Assembly (NCBI GenBank): GCA_964408805.1
Contig: CAYPAV010000021.1
Location: 21,945-85,944 of the forward strand
DNA length: 64,000 nt
Direction of reading: 5' to 3'
From: CAYPAV01 sp964408805
GTDB lineage: Bacteria > Pseudomonadota > Alphaproteobacteria > UBA8366
In this document: piece by piece, positions 1 to 8,109 of the stretch
Position numbering within the stretch: the stretch's first letter is position 1
Layout of the letters: each line of letters opens with the position of its first letter
Position numbers and translations under genes: made by a program
Notes under the pieces: model-generated
Database searches by the model: none
What the model was told of the DNA's origin: nothing
The model's input: the letters and a program-made list of their open reading frames with translations, nothing else

Positions 1-1
1 C

Positions 2-613
2 TTCGCGCTGACCTTCGCCTTGCTGCTATCGATCCCGTTGGGGGTCGTGGCGGCGATGTGGCCGAATACGATCATCGATCGGACGGCGCTGACCATTGCC
101 GTCTTCGGGCAGGCCATGCCGAGTTTCTTCTTCGGCCTGACGTTGATATTCCTATTCAGTGTGACCTACCGGATTTTTCCCAGCTCGGGCAGTACCAGCT
201 TCGTCCATTTCATCCTGCCGTCGATCGCACTTGGCTATTATGCGACGCCGCAGATCATGCGGCTGACCCGCGCCGGCATGATCGAGGTGTTGTCCTCCGA
301 CTATATCCGTACCGCCCGGGCAAAGGGTTTGCGGACCTATATCGTCTTGTTCAAGCACGCCTTGCGGAATGCGATAATTCCGGTGGTCTCGCTCTCGGCG
401 GCCCAGCTCGGTTTCATGCTCGGGGGCTCGGTGGTCATCGAATCGGTGTTTACGCTGAACGGGCTGGGGCGACTGGCCTGGCAATCGATTCAGCGCTCCG
501 ACTTCGAGGTCATGCAGGCGATCGTCCTGACGGTCGCGTGTTTCTATATCCTCTTCAACCTGCTTGCGGATCTGCTCAATGCCTTTCTTGATCCGCGTAT
601 CCGCGTGCACTGA
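2..613 (+). CDS. Peptide/opine ABC transporter permease, DppB type (5' end cut off)
   Basis: Inner-membrane permease of an ABC importer of the dipeptide/oligopeptide/nickel class. The reading frame is open to the first base, so the N-terminus (first transmembrane helix and periplasmic loop) lies outside the window. The visible part has several hydrophobic helices and the cytoplasmic EAA-loop signature around YIRTARAKGL, followed by KHALRNAIIPVVS, which contacts the ATPase. It ends 17 bases before the next permease and is clearly the first visible gene of a four-gene operon. The substrate-binding protein, if part of the operon, must lie to the left. The substrate cannot be told from sequence; peptides are the family default. 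Confidence 0.93.
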   Translation, partial: FALTFALLLSIPLGVVAAMWPNTIIDRTALTIAVFGQAMPSFFFGLTLIFLFSVTYRIFPSSGSTSFVHFILPSIALGYYATPQIMRLTRAGMIEVLSSDYIRTARAKGLRTYIVLFKHALRNAIIPVVSLSAAQLGFMLGGSVVIESVFTLNGLGRLAWQSIQRSDFEVMQAIVLTVACFYILFNLLADLLNAFLDPRIRVH

Positions 614-630
614 GCGGGGAGGGGCGACGC

Positions 631-1542
631 ATGACCATCACGGCCTCTCTCAAACCGCTGCCGAGCGTCGAGGAAGTTCTCGAACCCTCGCCGTCGGCTA
701 TCCTGCGGAAGCGGATCTTCGGGCATTGGGGGCTTCTCATCGGCGGCGGCATTCTGGTGCTGATCATCGTCGCGGCGTTGGCGGCGCCGCTGCTCACCTG
801 GCACGACCCGCTCGATCAGGATCTGATGAACCGCTACGTGCCGCCGGTTTGGCATGAGACGGGGAATTGGGATCATCCGCTCGGCACCGACAAGTTCGGC
901 CGGGATTATTATTCGCGCATCATCTACGGCGCGCGGGTCTCGCTACTGATCGGGTTCGTGGTGATGCTGATTTCCGGCGTCATCGGCACGATCATGGGCG
1001 TGATGGCAGGGTATTTCGGCGGCCGGATCGACATGTTCGTGACCTTCATGATCAATACGCGCCTCGCCATGCCGGTCATCCTGATCGCGCTCGCCATCGT
1101 GGCGCTGATCGGGAGCTCGCTCGAGGTGGTTATCCTGGTGCTTGGCTTTCTGCTGTGGGAACGCTTTGCGCTGGTCATGCGAAGCTCGACCCAGCAGGTC
1201 CGGAACCTCGACTACGTCGCCGCCGCCGAGGCGGCGGGGTGCACCACGGCGCGCATCCTGGTGACCGAGATCATGCCGAACGTGATGAACAACCTCATCG
1301 TCATCGCGACGCTGGAGGTGGCGCATGCGATCCTACTGGAGGCCGCGCTTTCTTTCCTCGGCCTGGGCGTTCAGCCGCCGGAGCCGTCATGGGGGCTGAT
1401 GATTTCCGAGGGCAAGGGCGACATGTATTTCAAGCCGTGGGTCATCGGGTTGCCCGGCGCCGCTCTCTTCGCCATGCTGCTTGCGATCAACCTCCTGGGT
1501 GACGGTATTCGCGACGTGACCGCGCCGGAGAGTAGAAATTGA
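631..1542 (+). CDS. Peptide/opine ABC transporter permease, DppC type
   Basis: Second permease of the importer, 303 aa, the usual length for DppC/OppC. It has a cytoplasmic N-terminal stretch, a first membrane helix near residues 35-55 (GGGILVLIIVAALAAPLL), the periplasmic motif HPLGTDKFGRDYYSR that marks the family, and an EAA loop in the region of RNLDYVAAAEAAG with the later VMNNLIVIATLEVAHAILLEAALSFLGLG helix. The last codons overlap the start of the following ATPase gene by four bases, which suggests translational coupling. Confidence 0.95.
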   Translation: MTITASLKPLPSVEEVLEPSPSAILRKRIFGHWGLLIGGGILVLIIVAALAAPLLTWHDPLDQDLMNRYVPPVWHETGNWDHPLGTDKFGRDYYSRIIYGARVSLLIGFVVMLISGVIGTIMGVMAGYFGGRIDMFVTFMINTRLAMPVILIALAIVALIGSSLEVVILVLGFLLWERFALVMRSSTQQVRNLDYVAAAEAAGCTTARILVTEIMPNVMNNLIVIATLEVAHAILLEAALSFLGLGVQPPEPSWGLMISEGKGDMYFKPWVIGLPGAALFAMLLAINLLGDGIRDVTAPESRN

Positions 1543-2561
1543 CCGCGGTTCTCGAGGTCGAGGATCTGTCGATCGAGATTCCGATTGCCGCGGGTCTGCT
1601 GTATCCCGTGCGCGGCATAGGATTCAAGGTGGAACGCGGCGAGACCCTCGCCATTGTCGGCGAGTCGGGGTGCGGCAAATCCCTGACCTCGCTGGCGGTC
1701 ATGGGGCTGTTGCCCCAGGCCGCGAAGCGCAAGGCTACCGCCCTGGCCTTCAATGGCGAATCCCTGCTGTCCTATTCGGAAGCCGAGATGTCGGATATCC
1801 GGGGCGACCGGATGTCCATGATCTTCCAGGACCCGATGACGTCGCTCAACCCGACCTATACGATCGGCAATCAGCTGGAGGAAGCCTTGTTGCGGCACCG
1901 GCAAGTGTCGCGAAGAGAGGCGCGCGACCGCGCGGTCTTCCTGTTGGAAAAAGTCGGGATCACTGCCGCCGAGAGCCGCCTGAAGCAATACCCGCATCAA
2001 CTCTCCGGCGGTCTGCGCCAGCGCGTGATGATTGCCATGGCCTTGATGTGCGAACCGGAACTGCTGATCGCGGACGAGCCGACAACGGCGCTCGACGTCA
2101 CCATCCAGGCACAGATCCTGTTGCTGATCGCGCAAATTCAGAAAGAGTTCAATATCGGCGTCATCCTGATCACGCACGATCTCGGCGTGGTCGCCCGGGT
2201 CGCCGATCGGGTGGCGGTGATGTATGCCGGCCGGATCGTGGAATCGGGGACAGCGGAGGAAGTCTTCGAGAAACCGCTGCATCCCTACACGCAAGGGCTG
2301 ATGGAGTGCATTCCGATTCCGGGCAAGACCCGGCCCGGCCAGCATCTGGGATCGATTCCGGGCATCGTGCCGACCCTGGTGGGCGATCTGTCGGGCTGTA
2401 TGTATCGGGACCGTTGCGCCTTCGCCCATGCCGGGTGCGCCCAAGAGCCGACGGATCAGGTGCTGGGACCCGGACGCGCGTATCAATGCAATCTCGGTCA
2501 GGATCTGGGACGGCGTGAGCGGACGAGAGAGACTCCCGCCGCCGGCACGGTGGCCGCCTAA
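1539..2561 (+). CDS. Peptide ABC transporter ATP-binding protein, DppD/OppD type
   Basis: ATPase subunit that energises the importer. Walker A is GESGCGKS near residues 46-53, the signature is LSGGLRQR, Walker B is LLIADEPTTALD and the switch histidine follows in ITHD. The C-terminal oligopeptide extension holds the Cys-rich segment SGCMYRDRCAFAHAGC, which in this subfamily can carry an iron-sulphur cluster. The start is a TTG that overlaps the stop of the upstream permease; no better ATG lies close by. The stop overlaps the start of the second ATPase by one base (TAATG), so the operon is tightly coupled. Confidence 0.94.
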   Translation: MTAVLEVEDLSIEIPIAAGLLYPVRGIGFKVERGETLAIVGESGCGKSLTSLAVMGLLPQAAKRKATALAFNGESLLSYSEAEMSDIRGDRMSMIFQDPMTSLNPTYTIGNQLEEALLRHRQVSRREARDRAVFLLEKVGITAAESRLKQYPHQLSGGLRQRVMIAMALMCEPELLIADEPTTALDVTIQAQILLLIAQIQKEFNIGVILITHDLGVVARVADRVAVMYAGRIVESGTAEEVFEKPLHPYTQGLMECIPIPGKTRPGQHLGSIPGIVPTLVGDLSGCMYRDRCAFAHAGCAQEPTDQVLGPGRAYQCNLGQDLGRRERTRETPAAGTVAA

Positions 2562-3535
2562 TGGACGCGCCGGTCATTGAAGCGCGGGCGGTGCGCAAGA
2601 CGTTCCCCATCCGCCAAGGCATGTTCAAGCCGAAGCTGCCGCTGCACGCGGTGAATGGCGTCACCTTGAAGATCGAGAAGGGCGACGTTCTCGGTCTGGT
2701 GGGTGAGTCCGGGTGCGGCAAGACGACGATGGCGCGCATGATCCTCGGCCTTGAATCCCCCACCGAGGGGGATATCCTGATCGACGGTGAATCGTTGTCC
2801 AGCCTGGATCGGATCGCGGTTGCCCGTCGGGTGCAGCCGATCTTTCAGGATCCGTATTCCTCACTCAATCCGAGGAAGTCGATCGGTTCGATCATTTCGC
2901 TCCCGCTCCGCATTCACAAGGTCGGCGATCCCGAAGGCTGGAAGGGTCAAGTCGAGGAAATGATGGAGCTGGTCGGGCTGCCGCGGCGGCTCTACCACAA
3001 TTATCCAAGCCAGTTGTCCGGCGGGCAGCGCCAGCGCGTTGCCATCGCGCGGGCACTGATCATGAAACCCGAGATCCTGATTTGCGACGAACCGACCTCG
3101 GCGCTCGACGTTTCCGTCCAGGCGCAAATCTTGAACCAGCTATTGGATCTGCGGACCGAACTCGATCTCACCTATGTCCTGATCACGCATAACTTGGCGG
3201 TCGTCGAGCATATGGCGACCAAGGTGGCGGTGATGTATCTGGGGCGGGTGGTCGAGGAATCGGCCGCGCAAGCGATCTTCGAGGCGCCGCAACACCCCTA
3301 TACCCAGGCGCTCCTCGGCTCCGTCTTGACGCCGGATCCCAATCTCGACGTGCCGGATACGCATCTCGGCGCGACATTTCCCAATCCGGTCGAACCGCCC
3401 TCCGGCTGCACCTTTCATCCGCGCTGTCAGTTCGCCACGCCGGACTGTGCGACCCGGCCGCCCGATACGCACGAGGTCGGGGCCGCCCAGGTCGAATGCC
3501 ACCTCTTCGCGGACGAGATCAAGAAGGCGTCGTAA
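2561..3535 (+). CDS. Peptide ABC transporter ATP-binding protein, DppF/OppF type
   Basis: Second ATPase of the importer, 324 aa. Walker A is GESGCGKTT, the signature is LSGGQRQRVAIARAL, Walker B is ILICDEPTSALD, and the family extension with the TFHPRCQFATPDC cysteine cluster is present near the end. DppD and DppF normally form a heterodimer below the DppBC permeases. This is the last gene of the operon; the following gene is convergent on the minus strand only 16 bases away. Confidence 0.94.
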   Translation: MDAPVIEARAVRKTFPIRQGMFKPKLPLHAVNGVTLKIEKGDVLGLVGESGCGKTTMARMILGLESPTEGDILIDGESLSSLDRIAVARRVQPIFQDPYSSLNPRKSIGSIISLPLRIHKVGDPEGWKGQVEEMMELVGLPRRLYHNYPSQLSGGQRQRVAIARALIMKPEILICDEPTSALDVSVQAQILNQLLDLRTELDLTYVLITHNLAVVEHMATKVAVMYLGRVVEESAAQAIFEAPQHPYTQALLGSVLTPDPNLDVPDTHLGATFPNPVEPPSGCTFHPRCQFATPDCATRPPDTHEVGAAQVECHLFADEIKKAS

Positions 3536-3551
3536 ATCAGGTCCACGGACC

Positions 3552-4880
3552 TTACCGGCCGAACAATTTCTTCAAAGTACCCGCCGGCGACGGTAGGCTC
3601 GGCAGCTTGACGCCGCTGCCGCTGCTCGTCGTCCCGCCGCTGGAGGTTCCGGGGATGAGCTTCTTGACCGCGTCGAGCGCCTTTCCCGGGTCCTTTGCGA
3701 CGTTACCCAACATGCCGGCCAAATCGGGCTTGTAGCTCAAATTGTCCCAAGGTCCGGAGACGATCACCGGCACCTTGATGCCGCCCGCATCGTCGCTGCC
3801 GCCCTGGCCCTTGGTAGTGGCGGCGATCTTCGGTTCGATGCGGTAGTTCACCGTTCGCTTGGGCATGTCGACCTTGCCCTTGCCGCTGAGCCGAAGCAGC
3901 GGTGATTTCAGCAATAGGTCCTGGTTGTTCAAGATGCCCTTCGTGATCCGATAGGTGCCGCCCAGCTCCGCGAAATCCGTCTTTTGGGTCTTCCGGGCAC
4001 TGGGATCCAGGAACGCGCTGCCGACGTTTCGGATCATGGCGGCGAGGTTGATGCCGCTGATCGCTCCGTTAAGGAACTTCACCTTTCCCGACCCCGCCAG
4101 CGCCGAGACGATCGCGCGCTCGGTCCGGCCGCGAGACGTGATCGCAAGATCCGCATTGGCCGTGCCCGAAAGCCGGGTGAACCCGGCCGCATCGGTCAGG
4201 AAGGGTTCGGCCTGAAAATTCGCAAGATCGAAATTCAACGCGATGGCCGGCACCGCACCCTTGCCGTTGGCGGTCACCTTTGCCCGACCGGTGCCGTCGT
4301 AGAGCACCATCTTCGAGAGATCGCTGACCAGCACGCCGTCTTTCAAGGTGACCTTGAGGTTGGTCTGGCCGACCTTGATCTTGCGGACGAGGAGTCCCTT
4401 GACGGTCAGTTCCAGAGTTGCATCGGCGGCGCGAAGGCCGGTGAGGTCTATCGGATCGTCGCTCCAATCCGCGCCGATTTGGCCGGCGCGGATTTGCCCG
4501 TGCTTTTCGCGTCGCCGGACTTTGCCCCTTCCGGCGGCAGGTAGGGGTTGAGGTCGAGCATGCCCAGATCGAGCCGCCCCGTGATCTTAGGTTTTCGGCC
4601 GCCGCCGTCAAAGGCGAATTGCCCGGAACCGGTGATCTTGTCGACCGACAGCTTGGCATCGTTGAAGGCGTATCGACTGCCCTTCACGTCGACCTTGCCC
4701 TCGATATTCAAGGGTCCGAGGCCGTCGCCGGGCGCCTTGATAGGCGCGCCGACCCAGGCGGCCAATTCGCGGATCGACGGGACATCGAGTTTCAGTGCGC
4801 CGGCGGCGGCGATCACCTTGGCACTCGAAGCCGACCCTTTGAAGGTGAGGGCCACGCGGGGCGCTTCGCCGTGACTACGC
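3552..4880 (-). pseudogene. AsmA-family protein remnant: 5'-truncated and frameshifted
   Basis: AsmA-family proteins are large envelope proteins, about 600-1200 aa, linked to lipid transport and outer-membrane assembly. Only the C-terminal third remains. One frame reads from about 4870 to 4448 (LDVPSIRELAAWVGAPIKAPGDG and LNPYLPPEG are recognisable), then hits a stop. The continuation lies in another frame (DWSDDPIDLTGLRAADATLEL, then NFDLANFQAEPFLTDAAGF) down to the stop at 3552. A -1 shift between roughly 4450 and 4560 is needed to join them. The homology starts immediately after the stop codon of the hydrolase gene, so the N-terminal part has been replaced by that gene. No start codon or slippery heptamer fits a functional reading. 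A sequencing error could explain the shift but not the missing N-terminus. Confidence 0.8.
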
Positions 4881-5732
4881 CAGATTCCTCCTGAAGAATG
4901 GAATAAGCGGGTCAACGGACAGGTGCGTGTCGCGCGCCGCCTGGTCAATATAGACCAGTTCGATATCACCGCCCGCCTTGCGATAATTGTCGGCAAAGCG
5001 CTCCGGCTCGTTGACGTCGCCGCCGGATTCGGGATCGTGGTAATCGTGGACGTCATCGGGGCGACCCTGAATCCAGATCGCCGGCGGCGTCTCGACCGTT
5101 TCACCATTCTCCAGCGCCAGCATCGGGTTGCCCTCGGCCATGTTCGCCTCGGTGACCCAGTATAGATCGTGTCGTTCCGGGATGTCGCCGACCCAGGCGG
5201 GCGGGTTGGCCGACTCCCTTAGTCGATTGGCGTGGCGATAACGCGACAGGGGGTTGATCACTGGCCACAGCATCGCTACACAGCGGACCGTTGCATCGAC
5301 GAGGTGCGACGGGGATTCCAAGGCAAGTCCCGCGTATCTCGGATCCCGTGGACGCATCGCCGCCAGCATCGCGAGATGTCCGCCGCTGGATTGGCCGGAA
5401 AACGCAAACCGCGTGGGATCGAGACCAAGTGCGTTCGAATTTCCCTTGAGCCAGCGGACGGCATAGTTGATGTCGATCAGGGAACTCGGATAGCCGTCGC
5501 CCGCATGGCGAAAATTCAGCGCCGCGACCGCGAAACCGGCGCTTGCCAGCATCTCGTCGCGGTCCTGGCATCCGGTTAGGTCCCCCTTGCACCAGGCACC
5601 GCCGTGAAGATCGACCACGGTTGGAAAAGGCCCCGCGCCCGACGGCTTGAAGAGCCGCAGCATCTGCGCGCTTTCACCGTGACGGATGTAGTCGATATCT
5701 TCCCTGGTAATGTCCAGTGTATCGGTTTGCAT
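4875..5732 (-). CDS. Alpha/beta hydrolase (esterase/kynurenine formamidase-like)
   Basis: Soluble alpha/beta-hydrolase-3 type enzyme of 285 aa. The oxyanion-hole motif HGGAW is at residues 43-47 and the nucleophile elbow GQSSGG places Ser115 as the likely catalytic serine. A C-terminal Asp (WIQGRPDDVHDY region) and His (DTHLS) would complete the triad. The ATG at 5732 is chosen because AAAGGAAG sits just upstream; an in-frame GTG lies 24 bases earlier. The substrate is unknown. The gene ends exactly where the AsmA remnant begins, so it appears to have been inserted there or joined by a deletion. Confidence 0.85.
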   Translation of the reverse strand: MQTDTLDITREDIDYIRHGESAQMLRLFKPSGAGPFPTVVDLHGGAWCKGDLTGCQDRDEMLASAGFAVAALNFRHAGDGYPSSLIDINYAVRWLKGNSNALGLDPTRFAFSGQSSGGHLAMLAAMRPRDPRYAGLALESPSHLVDATVRCVAMLWPVINPLSRYRHANRLRESANPPAWVGDIPERHDLYWVTEANMAEGNPMLALENGETVETPPAIWIQGRPDDVHDYHDPESGGDVNEPERFADNYRKAGGDIELVYIDQAARDTHLSVDPLIPFFRRNLA

Positions 5733-5826
5733 GGGACTTCCTTTTCGTAAGTTCACGCCGGCGACGCGGACATCGGAAATACTAGGCGCGTCGAAGAGCC
5801 GAGTCTATCGATCGGCGCATCGCCGG

Positions 5827-6249
5827 TCACTCCTCCCACGGATTGACCACGTCAAGACCCGGCAGATCGAAATCTTCCGAATTGCGTGTCACCATTGATA
5901 GACCGTTCACGAGCGCCGTCGCGGCGAGCAAGCCGTCGACGGCCGGCAACGCCCTCCCATCCAGGCGGGCCTGTGCACTGATCGTTCCCCATCGATCGGC
6001 GACGCGGCGGTCGACAGTCAAGAATCGTTCCTCGAACCAATCGGGCAAATCATGATCGAGCCAGCCGATGAGTCGGGTCTTGCGTCGGCCAAGGTCGAGC
6101 AATTCGATCCCCTTGCGGATCTCCCCGAGGCTCAGCACGCTGAGATAGAGATCTTCCCCCTGCGACGTTTCCAACCAGGAAATCACGTTCGTGTTCGGGT
6201 TGGGACGCAACGTCTCGGAGACGACGTTGGTATCGAGAAGGTAACTCAC
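5827..6249 (-). CDS. vapC: VapC/FitB-type PIN-domain toxin
   Basis: PIN-domain ribonuclease of 140 aa, the toxin of a type II toxin-antitoxin pair. The acidic metal-binding set is visible: Asp6 in LLDTNVVSE, Glu43 in LSLGEI, Asp105 in AVDGLLAATAL and Asp126 after TRNSED. RPN and the WLE helix point to the FitB-like branch. The start overlaps the antitoxin stop by four bases (6246-6249), the usual coupling that makes the antitoxin first. Family knowledge says such toxins cleave specific tRNAs or other RNAs; the target here cannot be read. Confidence 0.92.
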   Translation of the reverse strand: MSYLLDTNVVSETLRPNPNTNVISWLETSQGEDLYLSVLSLGEIRKGIELLDLGRRKTRLIGWLDHDLPDWFEERFLTVDRRVADRWGTISAQARLDGRALPAVDGLLAATALVNGLSMVTRNSEDFDLPGLDVVNPWEE

Positions 6250-6494
6250 AGATCCAGGTCTCGTGCCGGTGACCGGTCGCGTTCGATGTCGAGCGGCAGT
6301 CCTTTTAGCGGGGATGCCGTCATGAATTCGACAAAGCTTTGATTCCGATCGACAAGGCGATCGTAGTCGGTCCGGGCCAACACGACGACCTCGTCCCGGC
6401 CATGCACGGTGATGCCTTGCGGGCCGTCTCGCACCGCCTCGCGGACCAATTCACTGAGTCGAGCCTTGGCGGCCTGCAACTGCCAATTACGCAT
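6246..6494 (-). CDS. Phd/YefM-type antitoxin
   Basis: Antitoxin of 82 aa with the Phd/YefM DNA-binding N-terminus (WQLQAAKARLSELVREA, then GPQGITVHGRDEVVVLARTDYDRL). The C-terminal third, rich in Asp and Arg, would wrap the toxin and neutralise it. It is the promoter-proximal gene of the pair and is followed by vapC with a four-base overlap. A perfect 15-bp inverted repeat lies 13 bases before the start codon, consistent with repression of the operon by the antitoxin or the complex. Confidence 0.9.
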   Translation of the reverse strand: MRNWQLQAAKARLSELVREAVRDGPQGITVHGRDEVVVLARTDYDRLVDRNQSFVEFMTASPLKGLPLDIERDRSPARDLDL

Positions 6495-6507
6495 TGTCAG
6501 GATCCGG

Positions 6508-6540
6508 TGATATTAAACTAGTCAGACTAGTTTAATATCA
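6508..6540. promoter_or_regulatory. Operator palindrome of the toxin-antitoxin operon
   Basis: Perfect inverted repeat with 15-base arms, TGATATTAAACTAGT at 6508-6522 and its exact complement at 6526-6540, separated by CAG. It lies directly upstream of the antitoxin start and in AT-rich DNA, where the promoter of this minus-strand operon should be. Phd/YefM antitoxins bind palindromes of this kind to repress their own operon. Binding itself is inferred. Confidence 0.8.
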
Positions 6541-6607
6541 GATTTAATTGATGATAATCAAGTACTGATCAAAGCCGCACGCCTATCACCCGTCCCTCTG
6601 TCTCGAT

Positions 6608-7984
6608 TCAACGCATCGCGGGTCGCCAGCGATGGAACCGCCAGGTCAGGGCAAGAGCAACCACGGTAAGCCCGGCGGCGAGGCCGAGCCAGACGCCGAC
6701 CCCCGCCATGCCCGCCTCGAAGGCGAGGTAATAGCCGGTCGGAAAGCCGATGCCCCAGTAGCCGATCGCGGCCAGGATCAAGGGCGTTCGGGTGTCCTTC
6801 ATGCCGCGCAGGATGCCGGCGGCGATGGCTTGGATGCCGTCGACGATCTGAAACCCGGCGGCGACCATGAAAAGGGCGACGGCATGGTTTCGCGGCACCG
6901 TATTCGCGGGATCGTCGGCTTCCAGAAACAGCGAGATCAAAAAGACGGGTGCGAGCGCGAACAGGAGCGCCGATGCCGACATCCAGGTCGTGCCCATCGC
7001 AAGGGATGTCCATCCGGCGCGCCGCACGCCTTCCGAATCGCGCCGGCCGATCGCGAACCCGACCCGGATCGTCGCCGCCTGGCCAATCCCAAGCGGCACC
7101 ATGAAAGCCATCGAGATGCAGCGGATGGCGATCATGTGGGCCGCGAGATAGTCCGTGCCGAGGATGCCCGTCATGAAGATCGCCGTCGCGAAGAGCGCAT
7201 GTTCCAAAAGCATCATGGCGCCGATCGGAATGCCGAGACGGAAGACCTCGCGGAAGAGTTCCCAATCCGGCCGCCAGAAGCGTCCCAGGATATAAAACCG
7301 GCGGAGGTGCCGGGCGCGGACCGCGAAGAGGAGAAGCGAAATGCACATCAAGAGATTGGCGAACGCGAAGACGATGCCCGCCCCCTGAACGCCGACGGCC
7401 GGAAATCCGAAGTTGCCGTACATCAGCGCGTAGTTTCCAATCAGCGTGAACGCGATCCCCCCGAGCATGACGTAGAGTGCCGCGCGCGCTCGGTCCATCA
7501 CGGCGACGAAACCGCGGAGCGCAATCAGCCAGAGACCGGGGATAAGGCCCCAGCGCGCGTATTCGATATAGCCGGCGGCGCGGACGGCGTTGGTCTCGCT
7601 CTGACCGAGCAGCAGGAATATCTCGCGGGCATGGGCCAGGATTAAGATGCAAATGGCGCCCATCAGGGTCGCGGCCCAGAGTCCCTGACGGACCGAGCGC
7701 CGCACCATCCGGATGTCGCCGCCGCCCCGCGCCTGCGAGGCGAGCGGGGCGACCGAGCTGACGACCCCAAGCGCGAAGAGGAAGGGAATGGTGTAGAGCG
7801 TCAGGCCGAGCCCGCCCGCCGCCACCGCGTCGGCCCCGACCCGGCCCAGCATCAAGGTTTCGACAACACCGATCGATACGTAGGCGAGCTGGGTCGCGGC
7901 GATCGGCGCCGCCAGGGCAAGGGTCAGGCGGAATTCGGTGCGCCAGGGGTGGTCGATTTCGCGGGGTGTCTCGGCGGGTGACAT
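6608..7984 (-). CDS. MATE-family efflux transporter
   Basis: Integral membrane drug/cation antiporter of 458 aa, the usual length for NorM-like MATE proteins, with twelve predicted hydrophobic helices. Family features near the N-terminus include ALAAPIAATQLAYVSIGVVETLMLGRVG and the second-half repeat IGIGQAATIRVGFAIGRRD. It likely exports cationic compounds using a sodium or proton gradient. It lies downstream of dxs on the same strand, 125 bases away, so it may have its own promoter. Confidence 0.92.
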   Translation of the reverse strand: MSPAETPREIDHPWRTEFRLTLALAAPIAATQLAYVSIGVVETLMLGRVGADAVAAGGLGLTLYTIPFLFALGVVSSVAPLASQARGGGDIRMVRRSVRQGLWAATLMGAICILILAHAREIFLLLGQSETNAVRAAGYIEYARWGLIPGLWLIALRGFVAVMDRARAALYVMLGGIAFTLIGNYALMYGNFGFPAVGVQGAGIVFAFANLLMCISLLLFAVRARHLRRFYILGRFWRPDWELFREVFRLGIPIGAMMLLEHALFATAIFMTGILGTDYLAAHMIAIRCISMAFMVPLGIGQAATIRVGFAIGRRDSEGVRRAGWTSLAMGTTWMSASALLFALAPVFLISLFLEADDPANTVPRNHAVALFMVAAGFQIVDGIQAIAAGILRGMKDTRTPLILAAIGYWGIGFPTGYYLAFEAGMAGVGVWLGLAAGLTVVALALTWRFHRWRPAMR

Positions 7985-8109
7985 GGTTACGACCTTGGAG
8001 CCGTGTCCGGCGGCCGCTCACGTGGATTAGCGGTTGGCGATGTCTCGGGCATGGCCGCTCGGGGGCGCCGCCTCCGCGATTGATTCGGAGCCGCCGCGCC
8101 GCCTTATAT

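Noticed and set aside
4450..4560. Programmed -1 ribosomal frameshift in the AsmA-like region
   Set aside because: No slippery heptamer or downstream structure was seen, and the gene also lacks its N-terminal half and start, so decay is the better explanation.
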